DNA of 64,000 nt from contig NC_080680.1 in NCBI RefSeq assembly GCF_030445035.2, forward strand, positions 92,199,157 through 92,263,156, given 5' to 3'. How positions within the stretch are numbered: the stretch's first letter is position 1; each line of letters begins with the position of its first letter. The DNA is from Dasypus novemcinctus (Eukaryota > Chordata > Mammalia > Cingulata > Dasypodidae). A program made the position numbers and the translations under genes. The notes under the pieces were generated by a model, which had not been told where the DNA came from, searched no databases, and saw nothing but the letters and a program-made list of their open reading frames with translations. Below are positions 13,401 to 25,400 of the stretch, piece by piece.

Positions 13401-16400
13401 GTGAGTGCAAGTGCCCACATGGTAAGCACAAGTGCCTGCGTGGTGAGCCAATGCTTGTGCTAGTGCCCACATGGTGAGCCAGTGCCCACACAAGTGAGTC
13501 ATGCAGCAAAAGAGAGATGAAGGGGAGAGTCAAGGTGAAGTGCAGCAGAGACCAGGAACTGAGGTGGTGCCATAGACAGGGAAACTCTCTCCATATTAGA
13601 GGTCCCCAGGATTGAATCCTGGTGAATCCTAGAGGAGAGGAAAAGAGAAGACAACACAGACAGCAAAAACAGCAGGGTGGGAGGAGGGGAAGGGGGGAAA
13701 TTTTTAAAAATTTTTAAAAATTCATTGACATCAGATGGCAAAGCTATGAAGCAAGAACATGAGAAATATACCCATATTTCTTTATCACTTCCCAGCAAAC
13801 AGAGATGCTCTGAGCAGGAAGGGGGACCTTGGGGTCACTCACTCCAACACACCTACCCAATCCAGAGCCTCCTTAACAGCTTTTACAGCACAGGCAGCCT
13901 TTCCTTGAACACTTATAGGGATGAAGAGCTCACTAGCTAACAGCTGTGCCCTTTTACTGGGAATTAAGAAGCCATTCCTTGTTTAAATTTTAAAAGACCT
14001 CTCATAAGTTTCATCCTGGAAATGCCCCAGAGTTAAAAAGAATGAGTCAACATTCAGAGACTTCTTTTTTTCAAGATAATATCCTTAGTTGAGTTGTTGA
14101 AAAGATGAGGGGAAAATAGAGTACATTTACATAAAAAGGGTCATCCTGAAGTGGCAGCATAGGATAAAGGTTAGAACATGGGCTTTAGAGTTTGAAACCT
14201 GCTTTTTTCACTAAGTGACAGTGTGATCTTACTTATCTAAGCTTCTTCAGTTTCTCCAACCATAAAATGGAGATACAGACAATACCTGACAATTCCTACC
14301 TCTCAGGGTTGAGGGGTAGATTAGATGAGATAATGCATATAAAAGCACAGAAAAAAAGTACACAATACATGAGAAGTATTAATATTGTTATTATCCTAAC
14401 AATACAGATATTTTCTATTTTATGCCATCCTTCCTATCCTCAAAGTCCTATGTATACAGAATTCTAGAAAATCAATGAATCATTTCAACATACCAGAAAA
14501 GACTTAGAGTGCTGCAAAACTATCTGGGGAGCAGATATGGCTCAAGCAGTTGGGTGCATGTTTCCCCCAAGGGAGGTCCCGGGTTCGGTTCCTCCTAAAA
14601 ACAAAAAAATGAACAACAAACAAACAAACAAAAGAATGACTCATGGGAGCCAATATGGCTCAAGAGTTGAGCACCAGCTTCCCACATACAAGGCCCCAGA
14701 TTGAATTCCCAGCCCTGGAACCTCAGAAACAAAACAAAAAACTATCTGGAGACAAAGATCTGTCAAACAATTTTTTAATCTTTGAATGGTCATGTATGTC
14801 ATGCCTGTAGGTTGTTCAAAGAGCCCTCAGTGTTTCGAAGAATATAATTTAAAATAATTCGAGGGGAGCGGATGCAGCTCAAGCAACTGAGCACCTACTT
14901 CCTACATGGGAGGTCCTGCGTTCAGTTCCCAGTGCCTCCTAAAAACAAGCAAACAGACAAACAAATGAACAACAAGCAAAACAAAAAAAAAAACAAAAAC
15001 AACTCAGGGGAGCCAATATGGTTCAGTGACTGAGTGCTGGCTTCCCACATACTAGGTCCCTGGTTCAATTCCCAGCCCCGGTAACTCAAAAAAAAAAAAA
15101 AAAAAAGAAAAGGTTTGTGCATAAACATTTTTATCACGGCACTGTTTGTAACAGAGAAGAACTGTAGATAACCTAAATGTCCAACAACAGAGGCATTATT
15201 GATTTATTGATATAGCCATGATGGAATACTATGCATTCAATAAAACTGTTAAAGATGCCATGATTACATGGGGGAAATGCTTAAATGAAAAATGCAGGAT
15301 ACAATATTAGATAAAGATATATTAGATACATCTACTATATTAAAAAAAGACTGGAAATGCACTGAGATGCTAATATTACTTTTTGGATATAATATACATG
15401 TGCATAGAGTAAACATATACAGATACACACACATATATATGTATTTATTTATTTTCTTCTTCCTTATAGTTTTCTAATTTCAAAACTAATATGGGGAATG
15501 GATGTGGCTCGAGCTGTTGAGTGCCTCCTTCCCATATGGGAGGTCCCAGGTTTGGCTCTGGTATCTCCTAAAAAACTAACAAACAATAAGCAAAACAAAA
15601 AGAAAAAACCAACTGAAGGGAGCTGATGTGGCTCAGTGGTTGAGCACTGGCTTCCCACATAAGAGGTTTTGGGTACCCAACCCCCAGTACCTTAAAAAAA
15701 AAAACACAAAAAACGATATTATTAAATATTTTAAAAACTGCTTTAGAAGAATCACAAAGCCCATTCTTTCCGTAAGGAGAAGAGTCATACTGAGATGCCT
15801 TAATTCTTCCAATTTTACTTTCAGACTGAAACTTTGCTTATGGCATTGTCTCAAGATATGTTGCATCTTTAATGCAAAAATATGAATGAAAAATATTTTT
15901 CATGAATGTCCACTAATAAGAGAAAATATAAGTAAATGCTCCCTAGACAACAATTTGGCACGAGCTTTCACAATTTTAATGCTTTTACCATCTTGACCCA
16001 GAAATTCCACTTCTCAGCAATTATTCCATATAAATGTTTATATCAGGTGCAAAGAGAAAAAAATATTATATGGAAGTTCACTGTAACACTGTCAGCAAAA
16101 AGTTAATCAATAGGAAAGCAACTGAACAAATAAGATACACCCACAGAAGGGTATGCTTTGCCTAGAAATTGGTATTGACTCAGAATGACATCCATGATGT
16201 ATGATTAAATGAAGAAATAATAATATAGTTAATATTTAGTAATTGCTTCCTATGTGCTATTTATATCACATTATCTCATTTAATCCTTTTGTTTTTAAGA
16301 TTTATTTTTTATTTATTTCTCTCCCCTTCCTCCCCCCTGCCCCAGTTGTCTGCTCTCTATGTCCATTTGCTGTGTGTTCTTCTGTGACTGCTTCTATCCT

Positions 16401-19400
16401 TACCAATGGCACTGGGAACCTGTGTTTCTTTTTGTTGTGCCATCTTGCTGTGTCAGCTCTCTGTGTGTAGTGCCATTCTTGGGCAGGCTGCACTTTCCTT
16501 TGTGCTGGGTGGCTCTCCCCATGGGGTGCACTCCTTGCACGTGGGGCTCCCCTATGCAGGGGACACCCCTGCTTGGCACGGCACTCCTTGTGCGCATTAG
16601 TACTGCACATGAGCCAGCTCCACATGGGTCAAGAAGGCCCGTGGTTTGACCCGTGGACCTCCCAGGTGGTAGGCGGACGCCCTATCCATTGGGCCAAGTC
16701 CGCTTCCCCTCATTTAATCTTTACAACTCTTTGTAGTAGGCACTATTACCATCTCTATTTTACCAGTCAGCAAACTAAGGACCAGAAAGATTAAGTAACT
16801 AGTCTAAGGTAACACAGAAAGTAGGGGCAGATCTGGTCTTGAGTTCAGGTCTTGTGGTTTCAAAGTTCATGCTTTCAACTACTTATATCTACCCCTACCC
16901 TTCAAAAGTAAGCTGCAGAACAGTATTCACAATTTGATTCTTTGTATGTATTTCTTAAGTTTATACATAATTTCAAAAGCCACAGAAAATGTGTGTATAT
17001 ACATATTCATGTCTGATTTATAAATGCATAGGAAAGTCTGGAAGGGGACATTAAGAAATGTTAACTTTGTGTTTACATCTGTCTGGAGAGTAGAAAAGAA
17101 AAGCTAAAGGAGAAACTTTCACTTTAACTTTATAAACTATACTGCTTAAATTTTAATGGATCCTTTACACCTTTTATACACTAATTTTGTTGTTCAGGGA
17201 AAATAGCTAAGGGATACACCAAAGAAGTCTAGAAGTGAGACACTCACTCAGCCAGGATTTCATTTTCTAATCTCTGTTTCCTATACTGAGTAAGCTGTAG
17301 GTCAAGGTGGTCCTGACCAGGTAAATGGTAGCCCCAAGATGCCTGCCAGTCCATACTTGCGTCAAATACATGCAGCTTCACATCCTGCACGGGCTGGGAG
17401 CCTCTCTCTCCACCCCCAAAGACATATAGCTGACTTCCAATAGCTGCCGATGATGTGTGGAATGTTCTTGGAGATGGTGGGGAGCTGGTCACTTCTGGTG
17501 TGGTCCAAGTCCTGGTTCCTGTTTCAGAGAGAAGGCATGTAACTAAAATGCCCAGGCTGGGGGGCCTCTGACCTTGACTCGGGCTGAGCAGGGTCATCTC
17601 CAAAGCCCAATCCCCAAGTGGGACAGCATAGTTCTTGGCAGGGATCACATTCTCACTAAAGACAGGAAGGAGCTGGGGCGATACTTAGAATTTGTTCAAA
17701 CAAACAAAACCTAAGATTGGAAAGACACAGGTGCAATTAAGAATTAGACTGGGTTTTTAATGTAACATTTTTTGTGGTCTATGTATCTTTAAAAAAAAAA
17801 ACGGCCAATTTAATAAAAAAAAGATGGGAAACGGACTTTGGCCCAGTGGTTAGGGCGTCCGTCTACCACAAGGGAGGTCCGCGGTTCAAGTCCCGGGCCT
17901 CCTTGACCCGTGTGGAGCTGGCCCAAGAGCAGTGCTGATGTGCGCAAGGAGTGCCGTGCTACACAGGGGTGTCCCCCGCGAAGGGGAGCCCCACGCGCAA
18001 GGAGTGCACCCATAGGGAGAGCCGCCCAGCGCGAAGGAGGGAGCAGCCTGCCGAGGAATGGCGCCGCCCACACTTCCCGTGCCGCTGACGACAACAGAAG
18101 CGGACAAAGAAACAAGACGCAGCAAAAAGACACAGAAAACAGACAACCGGGGAAGGGGAGGGGAATTAAATAAATAAATTTAAAAAATAAAAAAAAGAAA
18201 AAAAAGAAAAAAAGAAAAAAGAATTAGATTAGGGAGTGGATGTGACACAAGTGGTTTAGCCCCTGCTCCCACATGGGAGGTCCCAGGTTTGGTCCCCAGT
18301 CCCTCGTAAAAACAAATAAACGAACAATAAGCAAACAAACAAGAAAACTAACTCGGGGGAGCCGATGTGACTTAGTGGTTGAGTACCAGCTTCCCACATA
18401 TGAGATCCTGGGCTCCTTCCCCAGCCCCGGTACCATGAAAAAAAAAATTTAGGTCCATTTGTTTTCGTGGGCCTCCAAGTATTCTCTTGGAATCCTTTTC
18501 TACTTTGCTGACTATCCTGCCCTGATGCACATTCGGATGAGTCCAGCATTTGTTAAAATTCATTCCTACTAGATACTAATGAACAAATGTGCCAAATTTC
18601 CCAGGACCTGTGGCCCAGTAAGAGAAAAGTAGACAATATCATTATAGTTTTAGTAGCAGTAATAATAATCCCTTCTAAACAATAAGTGCTCAATAAATAT
18701 TAGTTTCCCCATTTTACAGATAAGGATACTGAAGCAGAGATAGATTACATCAAATGGCTAAGCTGCGACTTTTGTTTTGACAACAGCAAGAGCCATGTAT
18801 TTTCTATACTTCTGACCTGAGGAAAAATGTCAACACCTGGGTAGGTTTATAGAAGCTGATTTCTCTTATGAAGGAAGCATAAAATTTTTTTTATAGAAAC
18901 AGATACATTAATTAAGCACCTTCCTGTGCTGAGTCAAAACTTTCTCATCCTCACTATCCTCATTCAACCCTTGGAGGTAGGTAGAAAGTACAACTATTTT
19001 GCAGGTGAGGGAACTGCAAAAGGAAAATTTAAATCCTTTAGCTTTGGTCACAGTTCATAGTGCTAGTGAGTAGGAGAGCAGAGATTTGAACTTAGATCTC
19101 TCAAACTCCCATACCGATTCTACCCCAACACATCAGGAATTGTTTCTTGCCTGAGAAATTCTGTACTTTTTATGAAGGTCATCATTGAGTACACAAAGTG
19201 CCACAAGAAGCATTTACAATATGTGTATAACTCAAATACCTGGAGACCAAACAAGTCTCTGCCTCTATCCAAAACAAAATATAAATTGTCTCTATAGCTG
19301 CAGATCCTGGAGAGCCTTTGCATCTTAGGGTGAATTAGAATGCACACAACCACCAGAGTCAGATGATCCTTGATTGTGTTGCTACCAAATCAAATATCAG

Positions 19401-22400
19401 CACAAATAATCACAAAGGAGTCCTAAGCCATTTGAGAATTGCCTTAATAACAAAAGCAACTAATGATTTGCTTACATTTTTCATATTTCTTGGGCCTAGT
19501 GTCAAATTATACTTACCAGGAGAGAAAAAGAATCAGGTGGAAAATCACTTTCTTTGACAGAAACTGTCAAAATTCTCACTGTTTGTATTTTACTTAAATG
19601 GATACATCAAAGAAAATCAAAAGGCCAGGGTCACAGAACTGATTTCCATCTATCCAATCATAACGACATCAACCACAACAACTAACAATTATTGAACACT
19701 AACTGTGTACTAGATATTGGGCTAATTTAAATCCTTTCCAAACATACAGTAGGAACTATAAGTATCCCAATGTGACAAAGAAGAAAAGTGAGTCATAGAG
19801 AAGTGTAATCACTTGCTTAAGGCCATGGTTAAAGGGGAGCAAAGCTCTTAACCACAATGCTATATGCTTCTCTACAGAAAACAAAAACACAAAAAAACAA
19901 AAACCTGACTTCATAGCCAAGAGGTCTGCTAAATGCCTACTCTATTTCAGGCAGTTTTCTGGACCCTGGGTATTTAGCAGTGAACAAACCCTTGCGTTTA
20001 TATTGTAGTGGAGGGGCAGTAGAGAGGAGCGCAAGATACAGGCAATAAACACACACACAAATCAAATAAACTTATAAGAAGATACTATTAAATACTGTGA
20101 AGAAATTTAAATACTTGACACACAAGAAAATTCATTCCATCCCCTGCATATATTTGTTATGCAAATATATTGCTGACAGAGGGAACTGGGTAACAACTTA
20201 CTAACAGGTGAAAAATGTCCAGGTTATTAGCAATTAACAAAATGCAACTACGAAAAACAATGCAATAGATACAATTTTTTGGCCTATCAAATTAGCAAAT
20301 TATTTAACAATGATAAATTAAATGCTGGATAGGGAAGACTGAAACAAGCATTGGAGAGAGCATAAACTGGAAAAATCTTTCCAGAGAGCAATTTAGGGAC
20401 ATGTATCAAAAACCTTAAAAAGATTTACAGTGTTTTGTGTAGTATTTTTATTTCTGCACATGAGCCTTAGGAAGCCCTAATAAAATAATGCCCAACTATG
20501 GCGGAATTATGGTATTATCATAAAATGGATTATATAGCCATTAAAATTGATGTTAACAAAACAGTGTTGTTCATAGGAAACAATTTCTTCAGTAATTATG
20601 AAATTAAAGGGGAAAAGGCACAAAAGTTTATATAAAGTATCATCTCAGGCTTGTAAAAAGTCAGAGAAAAGTCAGAAAGAAAGTACATAGGAATGTAATT
20701 AATAGCCTTAGCAGAGTAGGGTTGTGGATGACTTTTGTATACTAATTTACAAAAGCAAAAAATTTAAAAATGACAAAAAGACAAGTCCACTTCCCATAGG
20801 TGGTTCAACATCTTCTCAGAGTGATTATAAAGTTTCCAAGTAGCTTCTCTAGGATAAAATTTCCAGTGAGATAAGTCAGGAGTGTTGTACCTTTTGACTA
20901 TGAGAAACATACTAAGAGGATCTAGGTCAGGGTTACTCAAGTTTGACAAGATTAATATTTCAGACCACATAATCCTTTATTGTGGGGGGTTGTTCTGTTC
21001 ACTGCAGAATGCTTAGTAGCATCTCTGACCTCTGGGTCAGTCATGGCTCCCTGGTGACTTTGGGTCACTCTCTTCACTGGACCTGAATTTCCCACTTAGC
21101 CGGGCTGTTCTCTGAAATTCCTTCCAATTTTCACATTTAAGGAGTTGATAACTGTACATGTTACCAGAAACTACAAAAAAAAAAAACATTTTATTTTCAG
21201 ATTCTGCTATAAGTTAAAATTCTCATCTTCTGTAAAGTCAGCAAAGGTAAATGGATTAATCAGAACAATCCAAATGAGTTTCAAATATACAGGAATTGGA
21301 ATTATTTATTTATTTTAAAATAAAATAACCTTTGGTTACTTACCGGGATGCAGGACTTGTAGACAATTTCGATTTCCCGACTGGTCAGCACCTCCAAACA
21401 CCCAGATGCTGTCAGGTGTACATGAAGGAATGAAGCTGGCATGCTCGTACCGAGGTAAGAGTCCCTCCCAGGTAGCTAAATTCCACTGGTGTGTTCCTAG
21501 AAAACATTTTACCCAATTCCTACCTTGTGGCTACCTACTGCTTATATTGGTTGACAAAATTGGGGATAGGTAGGGAGCAGAAGAAGGTCAAATGCATAAG
21601 TGAACAACCATCAAATCACTGAAAGGGAATGCGTTCATTTCCAAACAGTTCTATAGCAGATACTTTGGGAGCTGTCTCCCTAGTCTATGAACACTCTTCT
21701 ATGGAAAGTGTCCCCACTAACTGATCACAAGGGTAGAGCCTTTGTTGGGCATTATTTTCTTTGTACAACACCTTGAGTTTCTAGCCTTAGCTGCCTGGGT
21801 CAGAGGAGGCTACCTGACCCAAGCTAGACCAATCAGATCCTCCCCCCCAAGAATTTGGAATTCAAAAAGTTTCCTGGATTTGGATGGCCATCTTCTACCA
21901 TGTGTGGAGAAGCAGACAAAGACCAAGCATGGAGAAGAGAAGAATGAAACATCTGCATTAAAGACATATGCTATCCCCAGAGAGAAAGAGAGGGAGGAGG
22001 TAGCTTTTCAGTCCCTGCTTCCACTCTCTCCTGAGGCTGGGCTGCACTTTCGGCCCTGTATCTGTGTAAATAAATTACCCCTTTTTTGCTAATTTAAGGG
22101 TTTCTCTTACCTACAACAGAATGATCTCAGGCTGAAACAAGTTCCCAGAATAATAATATCTAACCCATTAGTTATTTTAGTCAGTAAGGCACATTTACAT
22201 AGCACGTTCATAGGCATTATCTTGTTAGAATATTACAACTGCCAAGTGAAACATGTTATCTATATTTTATGTCTAGTAATAGGCAGCAATAAAGATGTAA
22301 CTGAGCTAGACAGTGAGCTCTTTAAGGGCTGGGAGAAATTTAATTCACCTTTGAATTCTCGGAGCAGAGGGTAGTAATTCAAATGTATACAGGAGTGGTG

Positions 22401-25400
22401 GGGATTGTGGCAAATTAGAGAATGTGAGCCCCATTGAGATGCAACAGCTGCTACTCAGCACCAAATCAGTTAACTTGCAGCATGCAGGCCTACTGATGTC
22501 AAATCTTCCTAAATTATCAAGAGAATCCAGACCATTTCATTTTTTATATGTATTCTCCTGCATATTTTTTTGGCAGATAAATTCAATTAATATAATACCT
22601 ATGGTATATGGACCTAACAAAAACATGTATGGAGTTACCAATTTTCAACTTCTGCTTTGATTCATAGTTCATAGTACATAATAGTCATTCATTTGCTCAT
22701 TCATTCATCAAAATACTTATGCACCTACTCTGTCAGGTGCTGCAGGGATACAATATGGATAACCATATTCCCTGTTTCCAAGGAAACTGGGTACTGTTTA
22801 ATGTATGGAAAATCAACTCTTGGGGCAGAGGGCAGTGGGTAGTGGATAAACTTGGAAGCAAGACCAATGAGGAAGCTATTAAAATAGTTGAGTGAGAGAT
22901 AATGGTGGTTTGGGGGATGGGGGGGTATATGGGGACCTCATATTTTTTTAATGTTACATTAAAAAAAAATAAAGAAATAAAAAGGTGTTTGGACTATGGT
23001 AGTAGCAGTGGAAGTGGACAGACATGGATGAAGATGAGATATTTAAGACTTGATAATTAATTGGATATGATAATGAGGGAGAAGGGGGAGTCACCAAGGT
23101 CTCCCAGAGAAATATTTGATGAATGAATGGCTGGATAGCCAGAGATAGCCAAGCCATAAAAGGGCTCTTTCCCCCTAAATAAGGATATATTGACCAGGTA
23201 GAGGTACATCAGGTAGTCTTCTGAGATGGAGGAACCTGTCAGTGATGTTCATTAATTTAGATGAAAATCTTGCTCTCTGGTCTGAAACCCCTCCAGTTAT
23301 GACTGGCAGCCCAAAGCCCTGACCTCTGGGCACAAGGCACATACTCTGCAGCTCCTTATCTTACCCAGATCCATGGTGTGCACATCTGAGAAGCTCCTGT
23401 TTGGATCTGCTCCCCCAACAATGAAGACCTTCCCTCTCTTTGCATCACCAACTGGGGGTAAATACGAGCAGCTGTGGCCAACTCGAGCACAGGGACTGTC
23501 TCCAAGGGGTGTCAAGGTATACCTGCCAGAGGGAGGATACGTTCAAGAAGCCTGAGCAAAGAATGAAATTCAACAGTGTATTCTTTCTATTCCTCATGAA
23601 ATCTTCACCACAGTGAAGGGTCTTAGACATACATGGACACTTTAAATTGTATGCAGCAAAGGAGCACTTCCCTCATTAAGAGAGCCTTACATTTGTACAG
23701 GATCTTTAGAATTTCAATTTTCTCACTACACCCAGCAATCTAAGTGTGGATGGATTGGATTAGTATTTGTCTCTGTTTTGTAGATGGGGAAACTGAGACC
23801 CAGATATATTCAATGATATGTCCTGGTTAGGAGAGTGGTTATGAACACAGTCTTGAGACCTACTTCAAGTCCCAGCTCAAGTACTTTCCAGGTATGTGAC
23901 CGTTGGAAGTCACTTAACCTTTCTGAACCTTTGTTTTCTCCTTGTCAAGTGAGTATGGCAATAGCTCTTACCTCAAAGGGTGGTGGCTTGAATTTTATGT
24001 GTGCCAAGGTCAATGTCACTGGCTAAGCATGTCAAGAATGTCTCTTGAATTTACTGATTTTAAAAGCCTTTCCAGATTATTCACAAAACTCAACCTCATG
24101 GAAACCAAAGGTAGGATTTTGAAAAATAAAATCCAGGATCCATTTATTCTACTTTCTGAAGTTATTCTGAATGCTGACCGAGAAAACATATTTTCAGCTT
24201 CCTGGTTGGAAAAGAAAATTCTGTAGCCATTCTCCAAACCCTGTCTCATTTGACCTCTCTGGCATTTGGTATACCTTCTTGTACCTTTCTCCTTGCCTGG
24301 TATCCCCACAGCCCTCTCTTTTGATTTTTTATCAACCTTTCTGGTTGCTTTGTATCTTTCTCTGCCTCCTTTACTGCCCTACTCCTCCAAATGCTCAATA
24401 TCCTTGGGATTCTTTTTCCTTCACCTCATTCTATATTTGCTTACCTGATCAATTCCCACTCCCACTGTTGTTTGCACTTTCTGTCTGCTCTTTGTGGTCA
24501 TTTGCTATGTGTTCTTTACGTGTCTGCTTGTCTTTTCTTCTTGTTTTTCTCTTTTTTTTAGGAGGCACCGGGATCCCGGGACCTCTGATGTGGGAGAGAG
24601 GCAATCAATTGCTTGAGCCACCTTATCTCCCTGATCTACTGCGTCTCTCACTGTCTCTCCTCTGCATCTCCCTTTATTGTGCCATATTGCTGTGCCAGCT
24701 TTCTGCGGCATGAACTGCCAGTTCTCCATGGTGCAGGCCAGTTTGCCTTCACCAGGAGGCCCTGGGTTCCTCCCATATGGTAGATGGGAGCTCAATAGCT
24801 TGAGCCACATCCGCTTCCCTTACCTGATCAATTTTATCTGTATTGATGGCTTCAATTATCACCCATCTATATATCTATCAGTTTCTAAATCTCTATTTCT
24901 TGTCTAGATGTCTCTTTTGATTTTCAGATTCACAAATCTCATTACCATCTGAATAACTGCTATAAAGTACCTGATATGCTGCTAACTACATTACAACCCT
25001 AGTTTCACTTAATCTGCACAAAACCCCTTTGAGGCTAGTATTATTATTATCATCTGAGATTTACAAATGAGGAACCCAAGTCTTAGAAAGATTAAATAAC
25101 TTACTCAAGAGCACATAGCTATCTAGATACATGGTAGATAAGACAAAAAAAGTCCCTGCCTTCAGGGCCCTTCAGTTTAGTTGGGAAGAGATACATTAAA
25201 CAGATAATTACACAAATATCTATTTCATTTCAATTTTGCTATAAAAGACATGATAAAGTATGAGAACATATTATAGGGAGACCTTACCCTGAAAGAAGAG
25301 TGGGGGAGGGAGTGGGAAGAGCTAGTCAGAGAAGCTTCTTGAAGAAGTACCATTTGAACTTAGATTTGTCATGAAAGACAGAGGGAAAGGGTGGTCCAGG

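Noticed and set aside
13357-13495. Regularly repeated units considered as a CRISPR-like or satellite array
   Set aside because: The units lie inside a SINE between two tRNA-like heads with a target duplication, and there are no unique spacers.
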